A stretch of 20,485 bases of DNA from a virus: positions 1-20,485 of IMG/VR virus record IMGVR_UViG_3300035698_002736; one strand, given 5' to 3'. The notes below the pieces were generated by a model, which made no database searches, was not told the origin of the DNA, and was given only the letters and a program-made list of their open reading frames with translations. Shown piece after piece: positions 7,479-15,164 of the stretch. The translations under genes were made by a program, and so were the position numbers. The stretch's first letter is position 1. Each line of letters begins with the position of its first letter.

Positions 7479-7504
7479 TTGGAGTGGCGATTAAACCACC
7501 CCAA
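7479..7504 (-). terminator. Intergenic hairpin after capsid decoration gene (possible attenuator)
   Basis: On the minus strand TTGGGGTGG and CCACTCCAA form a nine-bp stem with one G-U pair around an eight-nt loop. It sits just after the stop of the 135-residue gene. No U-run follows, so it is not a standard intrinsic terminator; partial termination or mRNA 3'-end protection after the highly expressed capsid genes is more likely. Confidence 0.45.
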
Positions 7505-7511
7505 TTAATCT

Positions 7512-7919
7512 TTAGTTACCAGGAACTGGTAAAACGTTTGCATTCGCTAAAATAGCCTCTACACCCAAAGTACCGCCCGAACTTGTAGAAGTTGAAACAA
7601 AGGCGAACTTTAAGAAACGTAAACTACCAGTATAGCCGATAGTTTTGCTCGTGTTACTTACAGTTAACACCGTGTTAGCTTCTGTATTAGTTAAATCCTT
7701 ATCAGCAACGGCAGTAAAAGAACCACCAGTTGTTGCAGATTCCGTAATAAGCGGTGTATAAGTACCGTCTGTTAAAGTCCCCGCAATCGCTACAAAGGTT
7801 ATAGAATCATAACCCTGCGTATCAATCTCGCCGCCTGTTGTTGTTGTGTCACTTGTAATAGCTTGGACATTTAGTGCTATTACATCATGTAAGTTGTTCT
7901 TTTGCTCTCTATTTGGCAT
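7512..7919 (-). CDS. Probable capsid decoration protein
   Basis: A 135-residue protein lying directly downstream of the major capsid gene, with a strong ribosome site (AAGGAG) before ATG 7919. It is Thr/Gly/Ala-rich with a beta-sandwich look: EIDTQGYDSITFVAIAGTL, TDGTYTPLI, GGSFTAV, then LRFLKFAFVS. The TDGTYT...E......F..V followed by RFlrl arrangement is common in small proteins next to HK97-type capsid genes that stabilise or decorate the shell. It shares motif order with the protein at 5933-6289. Decoration is inferred from position and style, not proven. Confidence 0.68.
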   Translation of the reverse strand: MPNREQKNNLHDVIALNVQAITSDTTTTGGEIDTQGYDSITFVAIAGTLTDGTYTPLITESATTGGSFTAVADKDLTNTEANTVLTVSNTSKTIGYTGSLRFLKFAFVSTSTSSGGTLGVEAILANANVLPVPGN

Positions 7920-7934
7920 TTTTAATACTCCTTA

Positions 7935-9146
7935 TTATACAGAAAGTTTTAATAGCTTAATTGCTTGAAAGTTCTTCACTCCGCCACCAGCACGTTTAGT
8001 AGTGTAGAATTTAATATATGGTTTTTCCGTGTATGGATCACGTGTAATACGTATACCCATTCTATCAACAATTTGATAACCTTTCTTAAAGTCACCATAA
8101 GCAACCGATAAGGCAGCAGATGCAACAACTGGCATATCATCGGCAAAAACAATAGGTCTACCCAATAGCATTTGTTCGCCTGTAGTTGAGTTAGTTACAA
8201 GCGATGCCAAAAGCCTGTAATCAGAATTACCATTTTTTAATTGTAACAATTGACCTAAAGTGTGACGGTTCATTAACCATTTAGCGTTAAGTTGATAACC
8301 CTCTAATAATGAGTTTTGCAATAAGATTAAAGCATCAGAACTTAACTTACCCGCGGTACCTGAATTAATAGTTTCTAGTTTACCACGCTCATAAACACCA
8401 CGAGTAGTATCCGTTGTATTGACTGCCCACGCTGGATAATCAGTAAAGCCCCTAGGTTTCGCATTACCGTCACCAGATACAAACGCCGTATTCTCTCTTC
8501 TACCAAGTTCATCAGCAATTTTTTCAGCTAACCAAGCCTCAATATCAATTGCTGAATCATCAAGGATTTTTTGCGTAGCCTTTGGCTGTGCAAATTGCTC
8601 ATGTACGGGTATGTTGTACTTACCAATTTGAGGTGTATCAGTTTCAGTAACAGCACCCTCTTCACCAACCCATCCCCCGCTGTCTGCTTTATTATCGTCA
8701 TTTTGTATATCAAATGAATCGGTGCTAATAGCCTGAATAGACGCTATTTCTCTAATCGCAGAAGTTTCAAAGAATATCTTGCTAATAGTTGAACTCATTT
8801 CTGGTGTTACTGTGTAGCCACCGTCAGGATCTCCATTCACAGATAACGCTTTCTTCTCTATATCTGATAATGAACCGCCTTTTCTCAGGATTCTTATGAA
8901 AGCAGGATAATGTTCGTTCGATTGATTCTCATCATCTCCAAACCTAGACTTTGCGGACATAGCTCGTTTCAGATCTTGAATATCAGCACTGGAATTTGCA
9001 AATTTTTCTGAAATTTCTTTAAATTGGTTTTGCACAAAAGTATCATTTGAACCGATAGTGGTTTTCATTTCCTCTTGTTTTTGCATATAAACGGACTGCT
9101 TTTCGCCCTGATCTTTTAATAATTTTAACATTTCTTCATTACTCAT
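7935..9146 (-). CDS. Major capsid protein (HK97 family)
   Basis: A 403-residue HK97-fold shell protein. Residues 1-65 are charged and helical (coiled coil), the scaffolding delta domain that the upstream protease would remove. The mature part opens with VNGDPDGGYTVTPEM (about 103-117), the typical start of the HK97 family (G.d..GGy.vP.e), and continues with FETSAIREIASI, SGGWVGEEGA, VHEQFAQPKATQKIL and ELGRRENTAFVSGDG. The closing part includes LLGRPIVFADDMPV and VAYGDFKKGYQIVDRMGIRI, also diagnostic. Length is normal for capsids with a delta domain. It starts seven nt after the protease stop. Confidence 0.96.
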   Translation of the reverse strand: MSNEEMLKLLKDQGEKQSVYMQKQEEMKTTIGSNDTFVQNQFKEISEKFANSSADIQDLKRAMSAKSRFGDDENQSNEHYPAFIRILRKGGSLSDIEKKALSVNGDPDGGYTVTPEMSSTISKIFFETSAIREIASIQAISTDSFDIQNDDNKADSGGWVGEEGAVTETDTPQIGKYNIPVHEQFAQPKATQKILDDSAIDIEAWLAEKIADELGRRENTAFVSGDGNAKPRGFTDYPAWAVNTTDTTRGVYERGKLETINSGTAGKLSSDALILLQNSLLEGYQLNAKWLMNRHTLGQLLQLKNGNSDYRLLASLVTNSTTGEQMLLGRPIVFADDMPVVASAALSVAYGDFKKGYQIVDRMGIRITRDPYTEKPYIKFYTTKRAGGGVKNFQAIKLLKLSV

Positions 9147-9153
9147 GATGAAC

Positions 9154-9792
9154 CTATTTTTTAAATTGATTAATATTACTTTTTAATGCTTCAATAACAT
9201 CTGATTCAACATCTCGTTGCTCATCGTTTATTGCTTGATAACCTTTACTAGCTATCGTTTTAGCTAATTTCAGGCTATAACCTACATCTCGTAGGAATCT
9301 CTCGAAATCTCTTATGTTGGTTATTTTATCAGCAGATTTAACGCTTGTAATTAATGCTTGATCATTTGCGGGGAATGTAACAAGACTTATTTCAAATAAA
9401 TCTAACTTCTTGATTGTGCGTACATTTGTTTTATGGTCGTATTCAACATCTACCGGAATAAAACCAACGGACATAGAATCAATTGCCCCCATTTTTGCAA
9501 GTGTCCATACTTCATTACCGAGCGGTGTATCTGCAAATCTACCTTTAACTACTAAACCGTCTTTTGTTTCCTTAACGTCCTCATAGATACCGATTACTTT
9601 GCGTGTATCATGTTGATATAACATCTTAGGATTTCTAGTCTTTATACTTTTAGTATAAGCACCTTTAACAATAATGTCTTCATCACTATCAATATTACCG
9701 AATGTGGAAGCAAAACCCTCGAAAGTTTTACTATTGTCCTCTTCTTTAATATTAAAGTCGAATTTATATGATTTGATTATGTGATTCGTCAT
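9154..9792 (-). CDS. Prohead maturation protease (HK97 gp4 / S78 family)
   Basis: A 212-residue serine protease that cleaves the capsid delta domain and itself during head maturation. The opening FEGFASTFGNIDSDEDIIVKGAY is typical (f.GyAs.fg..D...D.i..GAf). Likely catalytic residues are His61 (MLYQHD), Ser108 (SMSVGF) and an acidic residue near Glu134 in DLFEISLVTFPAN, all in family-conserved positions. ATG 9792 overlaps the Mu F-like stop (TAATG), with AAGGAA upstream. The order protease-capsid is standard. Confidence 0.95.
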   Translation of the reverse strand: MTNHIIKSYKFDFNIKEEDNSKTFEGFASTFGNIDSDEDIIVKGAYTKSIKTRNPKMLYQHDTRKVIGIYEDVKETKDGLVVKGRFADTPLGNEVWTLAKMGAIDSMSVGFIPVDVEYDHKTNVRTIKKLDLFEISLVTFPANDQALITSVKSADKITNIRDFERFLRDVGYSLKLAKTIASKGYQAINDEQRDVESDVIEALKSNINQFKK

Positions 9793-10595
9793 TAATCTAA
9801 TTCCTTTGTTTCATAACCTAAAGCACACCGGCAATTAATAACTTGTGAAGCCCCACCGTTTGGATCGCTGGGTCTTGTCATTTGTTTACCACCAACAATA
9901 AAAAAGCCGTCTATATCTACTGCTTCATCATCTACCCTTGCGTGGTCTGGTCGAGTTCTTGAATCATCTATAGCAAGCCATATCTTTTTCATACCCAAAT
10001 CCAACTCATTATTTAGAGCCTCACTAGCTTTTAAACTAGCGAATGTAGCGGCATTATGTATTTCGGTTCTTGCTATTGTCATAGCCCTACTTCTTGCTAT
10101 TTGGTTGCCGAGCTTATCTCTAATAAGTTTTGCAATCAAATCAGTAGTTAAATCCTCTTGTTTGGCTCTCACAATTAATGCTACTAAATCCTTGCGGGTG
10201 GTATCACTTATTAATTGTGCTTGCTCGAAAGCATTTTCTTCTATCCACTGATTAATTAGAATCTCATAAGACAACTCAGCGTCTTTAGTTTCTAATTGCA
10301 AATCATTATCTTTTTTCCTAATCGATTCAAATACACGACCAGAAAATATATCGGTTGAGGTTTTGTATATATTGGCTAGCTCTTTTGCTAATTTCATTTG
10401 ATGTTTAATCGTAATCAAATTAACATTAGAGATGTTTTGGTTAATGGCGTATTCATCAGCAGCATCATTAGCGATTTCACTTAGTAACAAAAATATTATA
10501 GGTTCGGCTATATTCTCCAATTCCATCAGTAATCGGGTATGTGTAGCCTTTTCTTTTTCCTTTTCGTTTTCTTTAAGATTAATCACCATACGCAA
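9792..10595 (-). CDS. Mu F-like minor head protein (SPP1 gp7 family)
   Basis: A 267-residue protein that binds the portal and is usually present in a few copies per head. Residues 1-160 are helical and charged. The C-terminal domain (about 168-262) contains ARTEIHNA (175-182), AIDDSRTRPDHA (208-219) and VINCRCAL (252-259), the hallmark motifs of the phage Mu F-like domain, including the paired cysteines and the His. The first Met overlaps the portal end by 17 nt; residue 3 is also Met, so a start two codons later is possible. Placed between portal and protease as in many HK97-type phages. Confidence 0.93.
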   Translation of the reverse strand: MRMVINLKENEKEKEKATHTRLLMELENIAEPIIFLLLSEIANDAADEYAINQNISNVNLITIKHQMKLAKELANIYKTSTDIFSGRVFESIRKKDNDLQLETKDAELSYEILINQWIEENAFEQAQLISDTTRKDLVALIVRAKQEDLTTDLIAKLIRDKLGNQIARSRAMTIARTEIHNAATFASLKASEALNNELDLGMKKIWLAIDDSRTRPDHARVDDEAVDIDGFFIVGGKQMTRPSDPNGGASQVINCRCALGYETKELD

Positions 10596-11925
10596 GATTT
10601 GCCATTATTTTTGCTTGCTTAATGTCGTAGCCATCTTTACATAGTATATCAGTATATCTTTGTTTTGTCACGTTTTTTTCACTTGGTGGGGTATTATTAA
10701 GGATAACATCACCATCTGGTAGTGTTTCATAGCCTAGGGCGGTTCTTTTTTCGTTGATTGTAAGGAAATTTAGATCATTTAGGCTTTGTGCTTTAATAGC
10801 TCGCCTAGATGATAAAGCCTCTATTGATTCTACATCATAAGCAATCCTGATGTCATCACCATATAAGGGTGACAGTTCGCTATTTAATGTATCGAGCAAG
10901 TTATCAATGGTTGGTAGTATTGTACGCTCCCATAAATCTTGTGTTGCTTCCTTGACGCTATTATACTTGTTATCGCCTTTGATACCTAACAACATAGCTG
11001 GAACGCCAAACGCTAACGCTATATCTCTAGCACTCGAGTTCTTAGCCTCTAAGAAATCCATATCACGAGGTGACATTGACATCTCTCTCCATTCCAACCC
11101 ACCCTCTAATAGCATTGGCTTGCCTGAATTGCTAGAGCCGCTATATTGATCATCTAGATCAGCCTTTAGGCGGTTATACGCTTCGTCTCCTAATGTAGTC
11201 GGTGAATTTTCATTTATTTTTAGTTGCAATACTCCAGATGGTCTAGCACTGTTTTGCAGTAATGATAGATTCCATTTTCCAGCCTCGTTATGCTGATCAA
11301 TAGAAAATGCGGCTGGCTCTAATGATGATAACCCATCATAAATATGCAACGGATTAAATGTCTTAATATGGATAATATTACTTTTACCTATATCTGAAAT
11401 TTTACGCTTGCCATCATCGACCAACCAGACAATTTTATTACTGCTTCCAAACTCATATTGATTTATAAAGCCCCTTTTATTAGTTTTCATTTCCATATAT
11501 TGGGGTGTAAGTGATATTAGGGTCGTAGGTGGTTCACTTGAATAAGGTATTGTTGTACTGTCTATATCTGAATAGTATGATTTTTCAATAAAACTATTAC
11601 CCGCTATTAATTTGTAACTAATAACAGATTGAAAAAATTCTGCACCCGACTGATTGGGGTTTGGATTATTTAACAAATCAATCAATGGGCTTTTTGTTAA
11701 TTCTGTATCTCCATCGAACACTTTCAAATCAATATAAGCAACGCCAGTGGCAATCATATTAATACACTGATAAGCTACAGCATTTTGTTTATACCCCTCA
11801 CGAGATAGACTCTCATAGTCCCGACCTGTAAAGATGGCAGTATTTGAGTTCATCACATAAGTTTTATATGATGCGGACTTTACTTCCTTGAGTGGAGGTT
11901 GTTTTTTCTTGAACCATGGAAACAT
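10579..11925 (-). CDS. Portal protein (HK97 family)
   Basis: A 448-residue protein forming the dodecameric DNA entry ring at one capsid vertex. It starts MFPWFKKKQPPLKE; YKQNAVAYQCINMIATGVAYI, LIDLLNNPNPNQSGAEFFQSV, AGNSFIEK, IIHIKTFNP and GLSSLEPAAFSI are the expected HK97 portal signatures. The later AFGVPAMLLGIKGDNKYN and NEKRTALGYETLPDGD segments are the clip/wing region and the usual C-terminal motif (iN..R...g..pl..GD). The gene follows the large terminase after a 66-bp AT-rich gap with no obvious gene in it. Confidence 0.95.
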   Translation of the reverse strand: MFPWFKKKQPPLKEVKSASYKTYVMNSNTAIFTGRDYESLSREGYKQNAVAYQCINMIATGVAYIDLKVFDGDTELTKSPLIDLLNNPNPNQSGAEFFQSVISYKLIAGNSFIEKSYYSDIDSTTIPYSSEPPTTLISLTPQYMEMKTNKRGFINQYEFGSSNKIVWLVDDGKRKISDIGKSNIIHIKTFNPLHIYDGLSSLEPAAFSIDQHNEAGKWNLSLLQNSARPSGVLQLKINENSPTTLGDEAYNRLKADLDDQYSGSSNSGKPMLLEGGLEWREMSMSPRDMDFLEAKNSSARDIALAFGVPAMLLGIKGDNKYNSVKEATQDLWERTILPTIDNLLDTLNSELSPLYGDDIRIAYDVESIEALSSRRAIKAQSLNDLNFLTINEKRTALGYETLPDGDVILNNTPPSEKNVTKQRYTDILCKDGYDIKQAKIMANLAYGD

Positions 11926-11991
11926 TGATATTATCCTAGATTGTTATTATTAATGTTATTATAATATTTTATTGGTAATTTTGCAAGTAAA

Positions 11992-13284
11992 TCAAAGGCT
12001 TCGTATGCGTGGTACTAATATATCTTTAGTCATGAGGTGAGTTAATCCCCATACTAAAGCATCAAGCCTATCTGGCGACTTCTTGTCCTGTTGCGGATTC
12101 CACTCACACATTTGGTCTTCTAATTCTGGAAACATACCCACATGATGCACTTTGCTTTGTTCGTATAATGCACTAATAGGTTCAGCCCTTGTATACTTAC
12201 CTTTTGTAGCTCTTACGCCTGTATATGCTATATTCTTATCTTTAGTTCTAAGAATAGTTTCAATCATATCACCACCGTTATTAACCTCACCAATAATTCT
12301 ATCCGCTTGATACTGGTGATATAAATTAACTGCAACGGTAGCCCATTCATCAGGTGATGACTTTATTGTTTTATCATCTAATATATAACCTTGGTTATCG
12401 CTACCTAATCCGCACACAATAACACCAGTTTCATCACTGCCCTCCTTAGAGGTTACCGCAGGATCAATCGCCACAACTATGCGTTTTAATTCAGGGTGTT
12501 TCTTAACTCGTAGCAATTCAATAACATCACGTTGCCATAATGCGGCGGGGTTATCAAGTAATACTTCTGCATATAATTCTTGTCTGCCTAATCGAGTTCC
12601 TTCATATTTATTGATAATCTTTTTAATGAACGCATCAGCAAGGTTGTCTTTATTGTCGTATGTACTTCCTCGTGTAGTATAAGTTGTATCATCAGCCAAT
12701 AGTTGTTTAACTATCTTAATAGGGCGTGGCGTTGTTGTTATGACTGACTGTGGCTTATTTCCTAATCGCAGCCCGAACATTGCTTGATCGTATGAATCTG
12801 GATAACGCCAAGATGCAATTTCGTCTAACCATAATTTACTATGCTGCTTACCACGTAATCGCTCTGGTGCATCAGCACTAAATATTAAACTAACATTCCC
12901 ATTGGGCCATACTAACTTACTTTTATGAGCTTGGTAGATAGGTCTTTCATCTTTTGAGCATATAGCAAGGATACCACTTTCCCCCTCAATCATAATATCA
13001 CGTGCATCACTTGAAGTTGCACCCATTAAATTAATATAATTATTTGTCTTAGCCCATTCTCGTATTGTTTCTGCACCTGTTCTAGTCTTACCAAAACCAC
13101 GACCCGCAAGGATTAACCAGTCAATCCAATCACCTTCTGGTAATCGCTGTGCTGGTCTACTCCACCAATCCCAGTCGGTTGATAGTAATATGATTTCATT
13201 GTCTGTTAATTGCGATAATCTTTCTAACTTATCTTCAATCGGTAGATTCTGGAATCTCTGTGCCAATGAGTTTTGATTTTGCAT
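11992..13284 (-). CDS. terL: Terminase large subunit
   Basis: A 430-residue packaging motor with ATPase and nuclease domains. Visible motifs are Walker A GRGFGKT (61-67), Walker B LWLDE (151-155), coupling motif TTTP (183-186), and the RNase H-like nuclease acidic cluster: Asp274 (VAIDPA), Glu333 (IGEVNNGGD) and Asp406 (SPDRLDALVWGL). It translocates DNA through the portal and cuts concatemers. The order and spacing fit the Terminase_6/COG5323 type found in alphaproteobacterial phages and GTAs. The start lies 50 nt inside terS; no later Met exists before residue 88, so the overlap is probably real. Confidence 0.95.
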   Translation of the reverse strand: MQNQNSLAQRFQNLPIEDKLERLSQLTDNEIILLSTDWDWWSRPAQRLPEGDWIDWLILAGRGFGKTRTGAETIREWAKTNNYINLMGATSSDARDIMIEGESGILAICSKDERPIYQAHKSKLVWPNGNVSLIFSADAPERLRGKQHSKLWLDEIASWRYPDSYDQAMFGLRLGNKPQSVITTTPRPIKIVKQLLADDTTYTTRGSTYDNKDNLADAFIKKIINKYEGTRLGRQELYAEVLLDNPAALWQRDVIELLRVKKHPELKRIVVAIDPAVTSKEGSDETGVIVCGLGSDNQGYILDDKTIKSSPDEWATVAVNLYHQYQADRIIGEVNNGGDMIETILRTKDKNIAYTGVRATKGKYTRAEPISALYEQSKVHHVGMFPELEDQMCEWNPQQDKKSPDRLDALVWGLTHLMTKDILVPRIRSL

Positions 13285-13693
13285 TATTTAATATTTGTAA
13301 GCTTCCATCAGTGTTTTTAAGATCTACTGTATGAGTAAAAGCATTTAATCTTTTACCAATCATATCTAATGCTTTACCAACGCCATTGTGTTCGTATTTT
13401 TTACCCACTTCAATACCATCAATGTCAACTGGTATTGATTTACAAGTTTTAAGCATTTCTAAGAGTTCCCTATCTAATAACTCAATAGTTAAACCTGTTT
13501 TTTCTGATTGTTTATCACGTAATTCTTTGATAGCGGCTGCAATTGCAGGTTTAGCAAGGTTTTCTGGACCTATGACATGTGCTGTCTTTTTACTATATCC
13601 AGCCTTTATTGCGGCATCTTTAGCACATAGATCAACAAGGTATTCCTCAACGAATTTTGCTTGTTTAGGAGTTAATTTTTGTTTTTCTGTCAT
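13235..13693 (-). CDS. terS: Terminase small subunit
   Basis: A 152-residue protein that recognises packaging-site DNA and loads the large subunit. KLTPKQAKFVEEYLVD, LCAKDAAIKAGYSKKTAH and NLAKPAIAAAIKEL (about 7-60) are the Terminase_2 N-terminal helix-turn-helix pattern (lt.kq..Fv.eYl.d.na..Aa..aGYs...a...g..ll..p.v...i). The rest is helical oligomerisation region with KALDMIGKRLNAF. First gene of the late operon, immediately downstream of a sigma70-like promoter; its Shine-Dalgarno is weak. Confidence 0.92.
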   Translation of the reverse strand: MTEKQKLTPKQAKFVEEYLVDLCAKDAAIKAGYSKKTAHVIGPENLAKPAIAAAIKELRDKQSEKTGLTIELLDRELLEMLKTCKSIPVDIDGIEVGKKYEHNGVGKALDMIGKRLNAFTHTVDLKNTDGSLQILNNAKSKLIGTEIPESTD

Positions 13694-13717
13694 AGGTTTT
13701 TTATATTGATTTTCTTA

Positions 13718-13746
13718 ATTATACTACATAATAGCAATTTAATCAA
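13718..13746 (-). promoter_or_regulatory. Sigma70-like promoter of the late (terminase/structural) operon
   Basis: Minus strand TTGATT (13741-13746), a 17-nt spacer and TATAAT (13718-13723) precede terS by about 25 nt. The -10 is a perfect consensus match, the -35 matches four of six, and spacing is optimal. It lies just after two hairpins, so it would separate late transcription from the upstream regulator gene. Confidence 0.65.
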
Positions 13747-13753
13747 ATAAGTA

Positions 13754-13776
13754 GGGGTATCGCTTAGAAATACCCC
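13754..13776. terminator. Hairpin upstream of late promoter
   Basis: GGGGTAT and ATACCCC (plus strand) give a seven-bp stem around a nine-nt loop. On the minus strand the flank after the stem is T-rich but lacks a clean run. It is eight nt upstream of the -35 box. It could end transcription from the XRE gene or serve as a regulator site. Confidence 0.5.
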
Positions 13777-13782
13777 CGCCAA

Positions 13783-13804
13783 TATAGGTAACCTCTCACC
13801 TATA
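13783..13804. terminator. Second hairpin after the XRE gene
   Basis: TATAGGT and ACCTATA form a seven-bp stem with an eight-nt loop, 15 nt past the XRE stop. Together with the hairpin at 13754-13776 it makes a double barrier between regulator and late genes. AT-rich pairing makes it weaker alone. Confidence 0.4.
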
Positions 13805-13818
13805 ATATTGATAATATA

Positions 13819-14325
13819 CTATATATGCAAAGATGTATCAAGTCCATAATATTTAATGAATTTCTTTTTAGTTTCTTCTGTTATTCTACTAGCAAATCTT
13901 TCTGATTTTAATATAGTTTCGTGTGCAAATTTACTATCTTTCTTTACTTGGTTTACGGTGAAGCCCATTTCTAACCTTGCTTTTTTACAAGCTGCTGCAA
14001 ATTCTTTTGTTACCATTATTTTGACTGTATTAATATTATAGTTATTGTGTACTGGCTCAAGTTTTTGCGGTGCTTCTTTTCCGTAGATATCTCTATCCAT
14101 TATTTGTTCTTGTGGGTATAGGTCTTTCGGTTGTACTCCTAAAGCCTTTGCCAGATCGTGCATAATTATGAATGTTATCTCTTCTTTGCCCGATTCGTAG
14201 CGTAATATTTTACTATATGTTGTTGTATTTTGCATAAGATTTGCTAGTTGTTGGGCAGTTAATCTCTTTTTAACTCGTAGTTCTTGCACTACCCTTGATA
14301 CTGCCCTTTGTGTGTTTCTATTCAT
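13819..14325 (-). CDS. XRE-family transcriptional regulator
   Basis: Starting at ATG 14325 this is 168 residues; the frame extends upstream to 14373, but 14325 sits one nt after the preceding stop with GGTAAC nearby, and the earlier extension is not protein-like. Residues about 5-65 form an XRE helix-turn-helix (VSRVVQELRVKKRLTAQQLA, then YSKILRYESGKEEITF, MHDLAKALGVQPKDLYP). The C-terminal part (about 98-160: KEFAAACKKARLEMGFTVNQ, FAHETILKSERF) looks like a second, degenerate HTH. As the last gene before the late promoter it may control the early-late switch; this is inference. Confidence 0.8.
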   Translation of the reverse strand: MNRNTQRAVSRVVQELRVKKRLTAQQLANLMQNTTTYSKILRYESGKEEITFIIMHDLAKALGVQPKDLYPQEQIMDRDIYGKEAPQKLEPVHNNYNINTVKIMVTKEFAAACKKARLEMGFTVNQVKKDSKFAHETILKSERFASRITEETKKKFIKYYGLDTSLHI

Positions 14326-14326
14326 T

Positions 14327-14542
14327 TTAGTTACCTTTAGTGGCTTTCTTAATACAATCCATCGCAACACCATCAGCCGATTTAAATATAATACATATAT
14401 AATTCGGGTTTGTTTTAGGTGTTATCTCAGCTATCATCCCCCTACCCAAATTAAATCGATACCCACCATCCGCATAAGATTTAGATGTTGTTATAAATAG
14501 TAACATACATATTAAAAATATTATTTTCGGACTATTCTTCAT
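14327..14542 (-). CDS. Small exported protein with signal peptide
   Basis: A 71-residue protein. MKNSPKIIFLICMLLFITTSKSYADGGY is a textbook Sec signal: two Lys, a hydrophobic core about 7-18, and cleavage probably after SYA (residue 24). The mature ~47 residues contain PNYICIIFKSADGVAMDCIK, with two cysteines that could form a disulfide in the periplasm. It overlaps neither neighbour but is one nt from the XRE start, so the two are coupled. Similar short two-Cys exported proteins occur in phages and prophages with unknown role; a lysogenic-conversion or exclusion function is possible but unproven. Confidence 0.72.
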   Translation of the reverse strand: MKNSPKIIFLICMLLFITTSKSYADGGYRFNLGRGMIAEITPKTNPNYICIIFKSADGVAMDCIKKATKGN

Positions 14543-14605
14543 CTTTTTTATCCTTTTTTATTAGCTTGTGATATAATATCGTTATATGTTTCCCACTTCC
14601 AAACA

Positions 14606-14968
14606 TCACTTAACCTCTCTTTCAATAACCCGCAATAGATCAGATATTCCTTTCATTATCTTTCGATTATCAATTGACGCTATGTATCTTGCTATCTCAA
14701 GCTGCATACGTTTTGTGGTATTGGGTTTATAGGTTTTTTCACTCGTAAAGAAATACGCAATGGGTGTTTCTAATGCTTCGGCAATTTTGTATAACCTCCC
14801 AGCAGAAATACGGTTATGTGCTTTTTCATATTTGTGCATTTGTTGATGAGTGACCCCGATTTGAGTAGCTAATTGTTCACGTGATAATCCTTTGGCACGC
14901 CGTAAATTACCTACTATATTTCCTATTTCGATGTCGAACGTTGTTGTTTGTTTTGGGTTTTCAGTCAT
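14606..14968 (-). CDS. XRE-family regulator (second)
   Basis: From ATG 14968 (120 residues, MTENPKQTTTFDIEIGN); the longer frame to 15124 overlaps another gene and begins with an unlikely hydrophobic stretch. Residues about 14-72 are a clear HTH_3 domain: VGNLRRAKGLSREQLATQIG, VTHQQMHKYEKAHNRISAGR, LYKIAEALETPIAYFF. This pattern is very common in alphaproteobacterial XRE proteins. The start overlaps the preceding stop as ATGACTGA, with an AGAGGACAAAG leader resembling those of two neighbouring genes. A repressor or Cro-like role is plausible; targets are unknown. Confidence 0.88.
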   Translation of the reverse strand: MTENPKQTTTFDIEIGNIVGNLRRAKGLSREQLATQIGVTHQQMHKYEKAHNRISAGRLYKIAEALETPIAYFFTSEKTYKPNTTKRMQLEIARYIASIDNRKIMKGISDLLRVIEREVK

Positions 14969-15152
14969 CTTTGTCCTCTTTTTGGTGGTTTTGTGGTTTT
15001 TGTTGTGGCATCCAGTGGGTGAAATCCTCAATCTCGTAATCAAAAAAGTAATCATGACCACAATCACGTAAAATAATATTGTCCTGTAAATACAAAGTGT
15101 AAGAATGAAACTCTCTGTACTCATTTCTAATCATTACCCATAATCCCCACAC
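14961..15152 (-). CDS. DUF551-like C-terminal part, cut off by in-frame stop
   Basis: Starting at GTG 15152 it has 63 residues; ATG 15134 would give 57. It ends EIEDFTHWMPQQKPQ and a charged tail. THWMPxxxP is the hallmark end of DUF551 domains, whose usual start (W.PI.....) appears at the end of the preceding gene (EWQPIENLE). The two lie in the same frame, separated only by TAA at 15165-15167 and four sense codons. It is therefore either the remnant of a gene broken by a nonsense change or a separately initiated half. Function of DUF551 proteins is unknown. Confidence 0.55.
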   Translation of the reverse strand: MWGLWVMIRNEYREFHSYTLYLQDNIILRDCGHDYFFDYEIEDFTHWMPQQKPQNHQKEDKDD

Positions 15153-15164
15153 TCCATAATCAGC

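Noticed and set aside
8528-8713. 61-codon minus-strand frame inside the major capsid gene
   Set aside because: Fully contained in a certain gene in another frame, with low-complexity content and no support.
14326-14373. Upstream extension of the XRE gene to ATG 14373
   Set aside because: It lies within the exported protein's coding sequence and the translated extension is not like the family; ATG 14325 is directly after that gene's stop.
14969-15124. Upstream extension of the second XRE gene to 15124
   Set aside because: Overlaps the DUF551-like frame and gives an unlikely hydrophobic leader; ATG 14968 has a leader like those of neighbouring genes.
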